From assembly GCA_900169235.1 (NCBI GenBank), contig FWCC01000155.1, positions 342 to 64,341 of the forward strand: 64,000 nucleotides of DNA, read 5' to 3'. Shown one piece after another: positions 1-12,109 of this stretch. The notes under the pieces are model-generated. The model was not told the origin of the DNA. It ran no database searches and worked only from the letters and a program-made list of their open reading frames with translations. Source of the DNA: Zarea fungicola. Its lineage: Eukaryota; Ascomycota; Sordariomycetes; Hypocreales; Cordycipitaceae. Both the position numbers and the translations under genes were made by a program. The first letter of the stretch is position 1, and each line of letters begins with the position of its first letter.

Positions 1-1174
1 ATCACACCCCGCGCAACAAAATGGTATGCCAGAGCTTGCACATGGCACCTTGGTTATCTGTATTGATACTAACTTTGCCAGGTGACGCACTGGATTTGGT
101 CCGCGATTAGATGATGCGGCATGACCCTGGTTTTAAGACTTTTTATAGTGTATATTTGAATGAGATTGCCGACTTCGATCTTTAGAATGCCTTTCTGGCG
201 GAGGAAAAATAAAATCAGCTATTTTGCATGTTTGCTTATGTGAGCCTTACTTGCGACCCTTGTGCTGTAAGGGATATGGTGCCTAAAGAGGTATAGGCGA
301 GTTAGCCACCTGACCCTGAGATTGTGAAGTTGGAGGAGGAGCGTAAAAACCTTAAGTTGGGAAGGTATTGAGTTGAGGATAGTCAGCATGAGGAGAGAAT
401 CTGGATACTTATGGAGGATATTAGAAATAAGTGGACATAACGCGATAGGGTGATGGTGAAAGAATACCGTGAATACTATTTTTATAACCGCCCTACCTGG
501 GACATTGAGGCGTAAGCTTGTGGCGAGGTTGACGAAGAATATGAGCAGCTAGTAATTGACCTTGTCATATTGGAACAGGCAAGATTGGCCGAAATTCTGT
601 GCCTTTAGCCCGATGGCTGGATAGATGATGAGCTTTTTAAATATAGAGTTAAGGCTATTAACTTAATGGTGGCTCTTTATAATAAGAAGGAAACAGGCAA
701 GACTAGACGCGCGCAGCGGCCAGCCGGGATCGAGACGTCTGTCAAGCAAGAGTCACCAGACAGTGACCCATCTCTGGAGCTAGGTTCGGTGCTGGAGGAT
801 CCTTTTCCACTGCTTATGGAAACAACGCAATGCCCAGACTGCATCGGTGACGAGCAGCTGCCGGTCGAGGCGCGGAAATTAGTTATTGCCGCCCGCCGGT
901 ACTCAACGACCACTTCGACGACGAGCATTTGGGCCGCCGAGAGACAGCCGAGCGACGTGGTGAGGCGATCTGGTGTGGCCATCCGAAATGCAGGCAGGAG
1001 AAATTTGACCACGTGGATCATTTTCGAGGTCATGTTGAGCGAGTTCATGGAGTGAGCCTCAGGTCATCGGACCAAGTCGCAAAACGGAGGCAAAGGCAGG
1101 CGGCGCGCCGTGAAAAGGCACGCAGAGGACGACAGCAGAAGAAAGCCGCAAAGATGACGGCTGCAAAGACGTGA
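1..1174 (+). pseudogene. RIP-degraded DUF3435 (FluG-domain / Starship-captain-type tyrosine recombinase) gene, C-terminal part
   Basis: One reading frame runs from about position 90 to about 900 and is broken by nine stops (TAG, TAA and one TGA; the first at 108-110). Read through, it follows the order of the DUF3435 family: a DQxxRHD-like segment near 105-125, 'DPEIVKLEEERKNL' near 315-350, a basic helical stretch with 'EYREYYFYNRP' near 460-495, and a Cys-rich tail 'CPDCIGDEQLPVEAR' near 832-876. A frameshift near 895-905 moves to the frame of 929-1174, which carries a C2H2-like finger (CGHPKC...HFRGHVERVH). Most stops are what CAG/CAA would give after C-to-T change, as RIP does. DUF3435 proteins include the recombinases that mobilise Starship elements; whether this copy belonged to one is inference. 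The 5' part lies outside the window. A possible intron acceptor (tgccag) ends at 80. Confidence 0.8.
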
Positions 1175-2919
1175 CTCATCTGTTTGTATGTACATTATGC
1201 CTTTTGTATTATTTCCGGTTGGCTACAGTATAGTAAATTATGGCATGTGAACTACTTGAAACTTTGCTGTGTGACTTGTTGTCCTGGTGCGCACCAAGCA
1301 CGAGTCAGGATGACTTGACGAACCGTATTGGTGAATCTGAGGGTTGTGTTTACAAATCGCACCAAGAACCGGTCAAATGGAGTTTAATGCATTCTACTCG
1401 TAGGTTACAGCGCAGTACGTCTTCGCCAAAACACCATGCAGAGCTTACGAGTCAGATTGCCGTGACCTGACCAGTTAGGTCACGGCTCTACTACGCTTGG
1501 AGACGGACGAACTTTTGTTGGGGATCAAGTTCAAGCAAGAGTTGTCTATGGAGGCTAACGAGCGGCCTTGGTCGGGCCACTAAGCGCCACATCAGCTAAC
1601 CCAGTACACTGTCTTTTCTTCTACCAATCGAGGTGGAGAGCTAACCGGTTAGGCGTCTAGTGTTTACCAGTCAAGACAGAGAGCGCCTGCAAAGACCGCA
1701 CAGAAGAATTGTTAGATGCGACGATCCAAGACAGTCACTCTCAATATATCAGCTGGCGGGCCAGTTCGTAGCGCTGGCATGGTGGCAGAGTAAAATGTTG
1801 TCCAATTATGCTCTTTTTCAGAAGTTGGAGCTAAAAAAAAAAAAATGAAGAGGCGAAACGCGGCGCATTTGTGAAGCATGGGAGCCGCAAGGCCATTAGC
1901 CACTGACTCGTGGGTCAAAGACCTGCGTGGAGAGAGCCACCCAAAAGTTGGGAAATAACCAATCGAGGTTGACAGCTGGACGAGCGGAAAGCGTCCATAA
2001 GAGTCGGAGATGAAGATGCCTAGAGACGGAGGAATCAAAAAGCGACCAAGGTATCACTCAAACCACTGGCGCTCAAGAGCACCAACCAGACACAAAGGGC
2101 CCAAGACAACCGGCGACCGTGGGTTCACCATGACTTGGTCAGAAAAGGACCACGCGAGGAAATTGTGCGCCAACTAGACCCTCCACGTCTGGACAGCTTT
2201 TTGAGCCATCGTGCACAAAAGACGTCGCAGCCTGATCTGCTCAGGCCAGCGACTCCGGGCGCACAATTGTGGTAAGACGAGCACCATCACCAGCGTGGCT
2301 TTTGCTGCATGTCCACTATCAATCCCAGTAGAAACCGGGTGCGAGAATCCGCTGCCTGCATCGAACCATGTATTGGTCTACTAGAGAGGCACGCGCTCGA
2401 AGGAGGTATGATGGAAAGAAGAAAGCAAGCAGTTATTCTGAAATGCACTGTGCAAGAGTAATCAGACAAAGGAAACCAACAAATTTAAGACGGTAAAAAA
2501 AAAAAAAAAAACAGAAAGAGGCACAAGAATCAGGCCTCTTGATTCCTCACCTGGTATTCGTGGTAGATTTTGTCGTTGGGCTGCTGCAGTGTGTCCTAGT
2601 TATAATAACAGTACAAGTTATTATTTTTATCGATCACAGTAGCAGTTATTCATTCAAGATGACTTCCTAGTGGACAAGCTAAATTATAGAAGAATTCAAG
2701 TATATTTATCTAAACAAGAGCTTATATATTACGAAAAAGCAGTAGAAATCTCAAAATTCCTAGACAAATAAATATCGCTTATTAGTAGAGCACAACACTA
2801 GAAAATGCCCCGCGTAGTCCTGCAAGACAAGTTCATCACGACCTAGTTAATTAGTCCTGCCGGCACTTTGTCCCACAATCGCCAGGCACAGGACAGAAAG
2901 CACTTCGTCCACAAATTTC
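1175..2919. other. Gene-poor spacer left of the ankyrin gene
   Basis: I see no supportable gene here. The stretch contains A-runs at about 1833-1845 and 2496-2511 and AT-rich sequence at 2590-2780 just beyond the 3' end of the ankyrin gene. Open frames are short and lack recognisable motifs. Confidence 0.5.
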
Positions 2920-5900
2920 TCACTCGTAGCGTCCCGCAGGCTTGCTCGACTGCAGGATGCTCACGGCTTCTTCCCACCCACGCGACAGCGCAATCTCTGT
3001 GACGGTGCGGCCGAGCTCGTCTCGAACCTCGAGATCGACACCAGCCGTCATGGTCAGCTTTTTGAGCATCTCCGGGTCGCCATTCTCCAGGGCCTGCATG
3101 ATGCCGTTCCACCCACGGTACATCTTGTTAGGGTCAGCGCCCTTGTCAAGCAGCATGTCGATAATCTCGGTGTGTACGGTTTGGCAGCGTCGCAGGGCTT
3201 TGACGAGGGGCAAGTGTTCGCCTGGTGCATTGACATCAGCGCCGCCCTCGCCAATGAGATACGCGACGATTTCGGTGCGGCGCTCGCGAATGGCCGTCGT
3301 GAGCGGAGAAAAGACGCCGCCGTTGCGGTCCTCCACCGACACGCCGGCGGCGCGCAGCAACTTGACGGATGGAAGCTGATTGGCCTCGACAGCCCTTTCC
3401 ATGACGCCCTTGAAGGCGCGCGGCTCCTGAAGCGCAGACAGGATTCGTTCGAGAACTGGCGGGTGTCGCACGGCCATGCTTATTGGCCAGTCTTGGCCGC
3501 GAATGTTCGGGTTCGCGCCGTGCGCCAGCAGCATGTCAACCATCTCAATATTGTTGTCTCGAATGGCTGTTGTGAGTGGCGTGCGACCCGCGGGGCACCT
3601 GTCGTTGGGGTCGACGCCGCTCTTCAACAGCCAGTCGAGGACTTTGAGGTTCTTCGTAGCCACTGCAGTCTCGGCAATGCCCTTGGGCTTGTCGAGTTTG
3701 GCGCCTGCTGCGACGAGCGCTGGCAAGAACTGCTCGCGGTGATGCGTGATGCATTTGAACGCTGGATACTCGCTCGCTGCAAGGTTAGGATCCGCTCCAT
3801 TGCGGAGCAGCAGCTCGAGGATGTCGGCGCGGTTGTCGCGGATTGCCGTGCACAGCGGCGTGTAAACGCCGTCCTTCTTAGCATTGGGGTCTACCCCTGC
3901 TTCCAGAAGAATACGAATCGTCTCGATACTGTTGATGCTCGTGGCCAACTCCATTATGCCAGGCGCCTTCTTGTGATCGGCCGCCTTGGCTAGCAGTATT
4001 CGCAAGCACTCTGGCTGGTGTACCGCGGGCCATAGCATGTGCTTTGGGCCAGGTAAGTTGGGATCCGCCCCGTGCTGAATCAAGCTGTTCATAATATCGG
4101 CTCTCCCATTAGTAATGGCCTCAAATAGCGCCGTCTTTCCCTCGCGGCTCTTCTCGTTGGGGGCCGCCCCGTAGTTGAGCAGCAAGTCGGTGAGCAGTTT
4201 TGAGGATTTGGCGCCAATCGACTCAATCAGAAGCGTGTTTTCGCTGGCTGTCATCTGATTCGGATTTGCACCGTACATGAGAAGGACATGTGTAGCCTGC
4301 AAGTTACCAGACGAGACAGCAATGGCCAATGCCGACTGGGTTCCTCTTGCCACGACGTCTGGATTGGCGCCGTACCTGAGCAAAGCAATGGTAATTCTAA
4401 GGCTGGATCTGCTTGCGGCCATTGCCAACGGACTTTGGCCTTCGCTGTCTAATGCGTTGGGATTCGCACCATACAAAAGAAGCAGGCGGACGCTCTCACT
4501 ATCCCGGCCAGCTATGGCCTCGTTGAGAGCATGTATCTCAGCGCCAGTGTCAGGCGAAGCTCCACGGTCGAGAAGCTGATGCAAAACCCTGTAATCGCCA
4601 GCACGTATAGCTGAGACGAGGAGCGCCCCGATATTGGGCTTGTCACGATCTGCCATGGTCCGTGGCCGACTGTGAGGCATAGCCGAAGGCACGCTGTCCA
4701 TATGCACGACCTTGGAACTCTCAAGATCAAGGGATTGGATGTCGCCAATCAAGGAATCGAGTGCAAACTCAATTGATTCGTCTGGCTTGTCCGATTCCAT
4801 GGTCGTCCGTAGCTTCTCACTGTATCGGTCGCGTCCGTCGTTCGAGCTTCCGACCGAGTCCATCGTGAATCTCCCTGCGGAGCCGTCCTCGGTGCTCGTA
4901 AAAGTGGTGCCGCTATGGCCGTTGAAGGAGCTGTGGCTAACCAAAGACCCTTTGTCTGTTTCGATGATGCTAGGAGGAAGGTTGGCCAAAGGGGCCGGGC
5001 GATGACGGGAGGCGCCGCGTTGCTCTTCAATGCTGCGATGCGGCTGCGGACTCGGAGCAGCGCTCACTGCAGAGTGCGCTGAGCCACCGACTTCTGAGCC
5101 TGCGACATGTCCGCGACCCTTTGTTGGCTGTCCAGTGACGGTCTGTATGGCGGCGGCCAGACTAACACAGCCTATGCCGAGTTCCCTTTCTGCGCAAGTC
5201 GAACCCAGCTTCCACTGCAACAGGAGAGAGCCAACTTTGAGGTCTTCGCGCATCTTGGTCGCCTCCAGCTTGAGCTTCTCGACTTGGTCGCTCGGGGACT
5301 TACCGAACGTAAGGCGCAGGCGACTCTTGGCACCATTGCGTGCATGATCAAGAAGTTTGGTCAGCACTTGGTCAAGGGCCTTTATATGCCCCTGTGCGCC
5401 TCGCAACTTCTTCTCGATGGCAGCAATAACGTCTCCGGGTAGCTTCTGGCCCGGCAACGCAGCATCGGAAAGGCCAGAATAGATGCGGGAGAGCTCACTA
5501 CACGCACCTAGCACCTCATCTGCGAGCGGAACGAACCCGCGAGGTAGATGAGTGGCCAAAGTTGTGTAATCCGACATTTTCTCCGCAACACTGTCGAATG
5601 CGGTGGTCACTTCGCCGCAAAGGCGAAGGCACTGCGACCGCGCCGTGTCCATCCGAGGCTTTTCCATTCTCGAACCTGATGAAAGATGAAGAGGCCCGGT
5701 GGCGGATGGAACCGGCGTCGTCGACGAGCTAGCAGCACTAATCTCTCTCAAAGAGCCAGCAAAATCGCTAGACCCCGGGACTGCCGCTGACTGTAGACTT
5801 GTTGCCGTGTGCGGTGGATCGATGAGAAGCGCGTCTTTTGCCGAGAAGAGCATTTCACCATCGAAAAGATCTTCGACGGTGCTCGAATGCAAAGAATACT

Positions 5901-5922
5901 GTTGTTGGAATCCGGTGCTCAT
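2920..5922 (-). CDS. Large ankyrin-repeat protein with a helical N-terminal domain
   Basis: This is a single uninterrupted frame of 1000 codons from the first in-frame ATG at 5922. The frame is open a further 54 bases upstream but without an ATG. Residues of about 90-245 form a helical, Leu-rich region reminiscent of N-terminal domains of fungal NLR/STAND-like and ankyrin proteins. Residues of about 250-430 are Ser/Gly-rich and probably disordered. From about 430 to the end there are roughly 17 ankyrin units, recognisable by repeated 'GANPN', 'GADPN' or 'GVDPN' turns and 'LLL..GA' helices. Ankyrin arrays bind other proteins. No catalytic domain, signal peptide or membrane segment is visible, so an intracellular scaffold or recognition role is inference. 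Base composition is ordinary and there is no sign of RIP. Confidence 0.85.
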   Translation of the reverse strand: MSTGFQQQYSLHSSTVEDLFDGEMLFSAKDALLIDPPHTATSLQSAAVPGSSDFAGSLREISAASSSTTPVPSATGPLHLSSGSRMEKPRMDTARSQCLRLCGEVTTAFDSVAEKMSDYTTLATHLPRGFVPLADEVLGACSELSRIYSGLSDAALPGQKLPGDVIAAIEKKLRGAQGHIKALDQVLTKLLDHARNGAKSRLRLTFGKSPSDQVEKLKLEATKMREDLKVGSLLLQWKLGSTCAERELGIGCVSLAAAIQTVTGQPTKGRGHVAGSEVGGSAHSAVSAAPSPQPHRSIEEQRGASRHRPAPLANLPPSIIETDKGSLVSHSSFNGHSGTTFTSTEDGSAGRFTMDSVGSSNDGRDRYSEKLRTTMESDKPDESIEFALDSLIGDIQSLDLESSKVVHMDSVPSAMPHSRPRTMADRDKPNIGALLVSAIRAGDYRVLHQLLDRGASPDTGAEIHALNEAIAGRDSESVRLLLLYGANPNALDSEGQSPLAMAASRSSLRITIALLRYGANPDVVARGTQSALAIAVSSGNLQATHVLLMYGANPNQMTASENTLLIESIGAKSSKLLTDLLLNYGAAPNEKSREGKTALFEAITNGRADIMNSLIQHGADPNLPGPKHMLWPAVHQPECLRILLAKAADHKKAPGIMELATSINSIETIRILLEAGVDPNAKKDGVYTPLCTAIRDNRADILELLLRNGADPNLAASEYPAFKCITHHREQFLPALVAAGAKLDKPKGIAETAVATKNLKVLDWLLKSGVDPNDRCPAGRTPLTTAIRDNNIEMVDMLLAHGANPNIRGQDWPISMAVRHPPVLERILSALQEPRAFKGVMERAVEANQLPSVKLLRAAGVSVEDRNGGVFSPLTTAIRERRTEIVAYLIGEGGADVNAPGEHLPLVKALRRCQTVHTEIIDMLLDKGADPNKMYRGWNGIMQALENGDPEMLKKLTMTAGVDLEVRDELGRTVTEIALSRGWEEAVSILQSSKPAGRYE

Positions 5923-8894
5923 GTTTTGCAGTATGCGGCAAGCACGTTGCCCATACAACTTGAACAGGGCGGCCACTCAACTTTTAACGTCTTGTCCAAC
6001 TCTGTCAGCCCGGCCCGCCAACCTCGGGGGAAGATAAGAGAGAGAGGTCATGGAAGGCTTTGTGGCTGATCTATGCAATGTGGTCCGGGATGCTGACTCG
6101 AAACACGTACCGAAAAAGGTTCCAACTGCTAGTCGGCAGAATAGCGACTGCGGACGACAAAGGTCCTGTGCTGTGGACCGCTCGTGGAGAACTGTCCAAG
6201 TACCCGGGCGCGCGCTCGGTCGTTGTAATGTGGGATACTTTCATATTACACAAGCCGTGATGGGTCGGTTCGAGAAAGTTAAACATGGCATTGCCGCTCG
6301 CTTGGCCGGTTTTGATCAGCAACGACGCACGGAGAGGTCCACAGCCACATGGTTGCGGCCAGGCCGTCCCTTTGACTGTCGCCTTACCGCACTCAAAGGA
6401 ATAACTGAGACATGACTATTTTAGTTGACCAAATGGAAAATCTCGGAGAGAGCTGCTCTTGCTCATGACGCGTTCCTGAGGCTAATCATTTGAGTCAAAC
6501 ATGTGCTGTGGGCACCCATGTGTCATGCCCCAAACTTTAAAAACCGATTGGCTTGGTGTCGTGTACCGGTAAATTGGTTGACGTTTCAGGTCAGCGAGGC
6601 GCTCTTGTAATTTGGTCCATCATCTTCCTGAGCGGCGCCTTCATGCTCAGCCGATAAGTTCTGCATCGTCCATTTGCTTTCTTTTGCGCCATCATGCAAT
6701 GCAGGAGGAGAGTGATTGTTGGTAGTAGTGTGCCTGGTTCGTCAAGGAAACGCGTCCATTCTCTCATCCATCGGAGCTCGCAGCTCCTGCATATCGCCGG
6801 AGCGTGTAAATGACCACACAATCGCGACGGCACACTGCAAGACAAGATACAGTAGGCGCATCGCATGTCTCACGGGCTTAATTGGCTATGATGTGCGTCG
6901 TGAGTATTTGCGCGGATCCTTTACTTGTCAGAGTCAGTTTCGGCCGCCTTCATCAAAAACTAATTTATTCACAACATGCGGCGTCGCTGTTGCTGCAACC
7001 CTGATTGGTGCGCTACGTCTTGGTAAACGGCCCTCGCGCTAGTGTAACCTGTGTCTTGATCTTGAGTTGGAAAAGTGAGGCCGGCAACTGGTGTGCATAA
7101 CGATCCTAATAAGTCTAGCCCGTCCATCCTCCGTACACGACTTCTATTACACGTGGGCCCCCATCCAATTCTGTATGGGTGCTCCCCGCCACGGTGACCA
7201 CCCCACCGCCGTGACCAGCGCGTCGCAACCTTTTAACTTCAACGCGTCATTACCACTGCAAATCATGGAAAAAGACGGCATAAGTGATGAAATTTTGATT
7301 ATATCATGCATTTAAGAACTTGATGAAAATCCTGACCTCTTAATTAGTCAGGTTGCGAAGGAATATGGCGTTGACTGATTGAAGCTCCGACACCGTTTGC
7401 GAGGCATTGAGGCGGGCGGACGAGTGAAAGTTGGTGGATCTATTTATACGGCGCTGGGCTCGAGCACAGCGGAAAATGAGCTCACCGCGTATTATGATGG
7501 CTTCGCCGCGGTCACCGTAGCCAATCAGCGATTCAGCAGGCTGACCAAGTAGAAATGTCACGTTCTTCCTCGTCGACGATTGATGATGAATTCGACGCCT
7601 GGGGCCATGACAGATTGGCCGCATTGGGGTAAGAGGAGTAGGGTCGAGACGGAATGGGAGACGTGGATGAAGCAGGTGCCTTGGAGGGAGGACATGACGG
7701 TCAAAACCCTTTGGCATGGTGGGTGGCTCGACGACACGCCTAGCCTGTTCTCGGCAAACTTGCTTTGAACATCTTCAGCACGCCAGCGATGAGCGAAGAG
7801 CTAGAGCGGGTGTTTTCAGACGGTGGTGAGCTCATCACCGACAAGCGCAATGGCCTGGGTGACGACATGGTTGAAGCTGAGATGGTACAAAAGAATTGTA
7901 TTAGTTCAAAGATCTTGAGGGAGATTGTGACACCGCAGGACTTGCCTGTCTATTTCAGCTCATTACGTCGCGCTGCAGCGAGGGCGGTTGCGGCATTTTC
8001 ATCATTGGCTGGACAGAAAAGGGGGACAGGAAGGCATAGAGGCAAAAACCAAAGCATAAAGTCGTGATGAGGAACTGTTGACATTGGTCGTCTGAAGACT
8101 GGTACTTATAACCAGGTGGACAAGCTACCTGCATGGGCCGCCCAGAGCAAGCTGCAGGGGGTCGCGTCCGGTCGCGTTGTACTGTGACCACCCTACGTGA
8201 TGGCGTGGGAGGGCGAATCAGAAAACGGATCAGGACAGCGACATACCAATTACATATAGCCTCTAATTGCAACCAAACAATGCTTGTTAGTTGATGATAA
8301 TCATGACCTGTTTAAAACAGGCAATTTTCCTAAAGGGCATCAGATGGAGAAATCCCGACCCAGCTTCCACGTAGAGCCGTCGGCAGTTTTTTCTTCTTCC
8401 GCTGTGAGTTGTGATTTGTGACAAACGTCTACGCCATCGGGCCACGCTGCAAAATCTTTGGCTATTGCGGCGATTCTAGCAAAAAAATTGCGATACATTG
8501 ACCGGGAACTGGTACTATATTGTACGAGGTAGAATACTTGGTCTGCTGATGCGGCTTTCGTCGATGGCTTACGTGGTGATTGATCGAATGGGCGCACTGT
8601 TCTTCTGCCTTCTACTTGTCTTATTTATTTCCAATCGATAGACACCAAAGTCCCTCATTCTCCAAATCTGTGATGAGATCAGCATCTCTATCATCTGTAG
8701 CCCTGTGTAGGTGCTGGCAAGAAAGGCGAAAGTCCGCTCCGCCAGCCTTGTCTTGCACAGTAGAAGTGCCTCCTCCGCATTTTCTTCGATACAAAAGCAA
8801 GGGCGTCAACCTTCCCCATGAGACTTTTTTTTAAAAAAGATTGTTTGCTCGTTAGGACGCGAGGTTATCTTAGAACATCTATATATTTTGCGGT
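5923..8894. other. Long intergenic region between the ankyrin gene and the SDR
   Basis: No gene is supportable in about 3 kb. It holds the promoter of the ankyrin gene (right of 5922) and that of the SDR. Short open frames on both strands lack motifs and consistent splice signals. A TATA-like 'tatatatttt' lies at about 8880-8889, only a few bases before the SDR start codon, too close to be a normal TATA box. Confidence 0.5.
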
Positions 8895-10100
8895 ATGACG
8901 GCCCCAAAGGGAAGCATTTTTCTTACAGGCGCCAATGGCGGTCTTGGCTCAGCAATCGTCTCCCAAATCCTAAGGACACCATCTTTAGCCAGTAACTATA
9001 CCGGGCTCTATGCTGTCCGTGACGCAAACTCCGCATCTCGACTGCAATCTATCATCAGAACTGCTCCCAGTAGCCACCAGTATGAAACAGTTGACGTCGA
9101 CTTGGGATCCATCGAAAGTGTAAAGAAGTTGGCGGCGCGCATCAATAGCCAAGTCTCAGAAGGCCAGCTGCCAAAGATCCGGGCTCTCATCCTCAACGCA
9201 GCATATCAAGAGCATACGACAATGGTAAATGCCTTTTGCATCATTTATCGTATCTACATGCCAACGTAATATATCTAGTCTTTTAGTCAGGATGGCTTTG
9301 ACATGACATGGCAGGTAAACTACCTTGCCAACTTCATCTTGGTTCTATTGTTACTTCCAAGCATGGACGAGCAAGGTCGACTTCTCATCATTGGCAGCTG
9401 GACGCACAAGTGAGCTTCACTCGAGCAGAGGATGTCATTAACATCTCGGCAAGCTAATAATTATCTAGCGCAGAGGATAGGAGGAATCCTAGTGGGTTCT
9501 TTGATGACTCCAAGTGGCGAAGCTTGTTTCCCGGACCAGAGGAGCTAGCACAAGGCAAGTTTAGTACACCTTCAGAAGATCCCACGTATGTTGGAGGTCT
9601 TCGACGATATGGTGCCAGTAAACTATGCGCTCTTATGCTTTTGTAAGCACGGTTCTTTCGTACCGAAGATCGACCGCCCGCATCAAATCTAACAAACATC
9701 TAGCTACGATTTGACGGAGCGGTTTGCACGCGATCCTCGGCTGAAAAACCTTTCAATTGTCGGCCTAGATCCCGGCGGCATGGCTTCAGACCTCACCCAA
9801 CGCTCCAGTTTTCTGTTCAGGGTCATCATATCGAAGATCTTTATGCCGATTGCAGCTCCTCTCATGGTCAAGATACATCCCAATGGGATGGTTCGCCCGA
9901 CATGGAAAAGCGCTGCTGATGTCTTGCGGGCTTGTTTCGAGTTGACCCCGCCAAAGGAGAGGTTTTTGTACCTCAACGGCAGTGAAGAGTGCAACTTTGC
10001 GAGCGACGTGAAAGACATTAAGAAGCGGAAGGAATTGTGGGAATATTCTATCAGGGTTGCACAACTGGAAGGAGAAGATACAATAGCAAATTTGACATGA
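8895..10100 (+). CDS. Short-chain dehydrogenase/reductase (SDR)
   Basis: The proposed exons are 8895-9224, 9291-9409, 9469-9642 and 9704-10100, giving 339 residues in frame throughout; the donors are GTAAAT, GTGAGC and GTAAGC and the acceptors end in CAG or TAG. The product is a Rossmann-fold NAD(P)-dependent oxidoreductase. The cofactor loop is TGANGGLG at residues 11-18, the usual NAG is NAA ('LILNAAYQ'), and the catalytic pair is Tyr197 and Lys201 in 'YGASK'. The layout resembles the retinol-dehydrogenase/WW-oxidoreductase-like SDRs common in fungi. The substrate is unknown. It converges with the Zn2Cys6 regulator 280 bp downstream, so the two may or may not be functionally linked. The start of exon 2 could instead follow the TAG at 9284-9286 if the phase differs; the chosen site keeps the frame. 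Confidence 0.85.
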
Positions 10101-10380
10101 AGACCTGCAGAGTTGTCGGCATATTGCCAGATATTGTGCCGGCAGCTCTACAAGCATGTGCTCACATCGATTGAGGGCTACACTAGAGAAATTGGCATTA
10201 AGAATGAAGAACATGCCATTGAGAACACTAATTAAATAGCGTGATTATGGAGTCATCGTTCTCCAGCGGCTCAAATGTGAGAACGGCGGAGTAATGTATT
10301 AGATGCGACACAGCCATGTCCACCTCTGCAAGGTATTTTGCTACAGATGACAAAAAAAGTCAGACAAGGAGAATTACTTG

Positions 10381-12109
10381 TCAATCAAAGAGAGAAATAT
10401 ACTTGCCTCCTACCAGCCACCTGCGGCCATAATTCCACAGCGCTTGCCGGAGCGTCTCCAAGCCTTGTTCCCACTCTGGCCGTGGGATGCAATCATAGGA
10501 GCCGACAAGCTGTCTCGCTGCCGAATGCACAACGTGGGGCAATGTGGGCGGTAGGCCACTTACCTGAAAGTTGGTTATAGTTGTATTAAAGTTGTTGGAG
10601 ATCTCAATCACCATGCGCACAGTGGTTTGCGCAGCCACCGTACAGAAGGTGTCTGCAACGGCCTTGTGCGCGCCGAGAGGCGACCTATTTACGGGTCTAT
10701 GAAACAACATAAGAGAGCTACAATCCAGAGTCAGATAATAAAGCACAAATAGACAAATACGTAGAGTATTAAAAACTCACGCCAGCGTCATTGCCGTGGC
10801 TTCGCAGTAGGCGCAAGCCTTACCCCCATTTAAACCGATGAGGTATCTGAGAAAGTCGCGAATCTCACGGTCAAGTCTGGCCCCATCAGAAGCATATTCA
10901 TCGAGTGGCACCGCAGCCCCGTGTTCTAGGAAAGTCAATGTTTGGTCCAAAATGCGACTGGCTTGTGCCTGTGCGCTGAATATGCCAATGGACATGTTGG
11001 CTGATAGATCCATGGAGGTTGAATCGAGCGCATCAGCCTCCACTGGAGCCTGTGTCGGAATAGATGTAGTGCTTATCGCCAGGGGCTTTTGACAAAGGAC
11101 ATCTTGGATCTTGACACATCTTTGCTCTTGTTAGTCCTCCGGGTCCAATGTTCTTCATTTATGCGGAGTTTTATTCTTGCAGTATACCTGTCACGGATTA
11201 TCACGGCCCACCACATATTAAACCTCTCAGATCCTTTTAAACGGGTGCACTCGTCTTCCTCTTGTGTTGGCAGATGTTGCAAGTGTAAGCCCATCCAGTA
11301 CCCCATGCGGGTGCATTGGCCTATGGTTTTGTAAGAAGCCGCAACTAAGCCAGAAGCGTATTCATAGCATGCAATGAGAATTCCTGCTTGAATCAGCTCA
11401 ATGGAATCGTCCATGGATGCACTGATTTGCCAGAAAACAGATTGAACGTTTCGGTAGAGAGGCTCACAGCTGGTTCCACTCTGCGGGTAGCTCATGAACA
11501 GCAGCATACTTAAGAATAAGAGGCTGAAGTCGGGACTCTTTGTGTGGCAAAAATCTGCCATACGAGCATAGAAGAGTGTCGGAGATACTATGGGCATCCA
11601 CAAATGAACAGTCTGGAAGTACATGTGACACACCTTGTTTACTTGCGCTGGGTGTGTCTGATGGAGCCTGTAGACTTCATATCCGACCACCGTCAAGGGC
11701 CCCCCTGTAACTTGCTCGAGCCGTTCAGAAAGGCTCCTTGGTGACTGTGCGCCTGAATCAGAGGAAGAAGAGACGGAAATGGCTGTTCCACCGGCCCCGG
11801 GGATGAGCAGAGCCTCAAATTGCTTTAATCGTCTTCGCAGTTGCCGGAATTCTTCAATGGTTGACAAGCTATGCGCATCATCTTGGTAGACGCACAAAAG
11901 ATGCTGCCTTATCATGCACTGTCAATACAAGGAGCTAAACACTACATTGAAGATGTGCCGCAAACTCACTTCTGGCACTGGGTGCAGTGTGGGAGTGCCT
12001 TGTCACACTTTCTTTTTCGCCTTCTGCAGGATAAACAAACCGTGCTCGCCGTCTCAATAGCCCCATTAGAACTGGGAGTAGATGCGGCCAATATTGGCTC
12101 CGACGCCAT
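10381..12109 (-). CDS. Zn(II)2Cys6 fungal transcription factor with middle homology region
   Basis: The proposed exons, in coding order, are 12109-11970, 11907-11188, 11119-10781 and 10717-10381, giving 511 residues. The binuclear zinc cluster is at Cys25, 28, 35, 42, 45 and 52 (C-x2-C-x6-C-x6-C-x2-C-x6-C). Its last cysteine is encoded after intron 1, which confirms that splice choice (acceptor ATAAG just before 11907). A short coiled linker follows ('EEFRQLRRRLKQFE'). Residues of about 110-290 resemble the fungal-specific regulator domain ('FLSMLLFMSY', 'CTRMGYWMGLHLQ'). Intron 3 has a clear GTGAGT donor and TTGTAG acceptor. A possible extra 54-nt in-frame intron begins at the GTAAGT near 10560 and would shorten the C-terminus by 18 residues. 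It probably acts as a nuclear sequence-specific regulator; its targets are unknown, with the neighbouring SDR an obvious candidate. Confidence 0.85.

Noticed and set aside
2480..2515. A-run as the poly(A) tail of a retroposon
   Set aside because: No LINE/SINE body or target-site duplication was recognised beside it.
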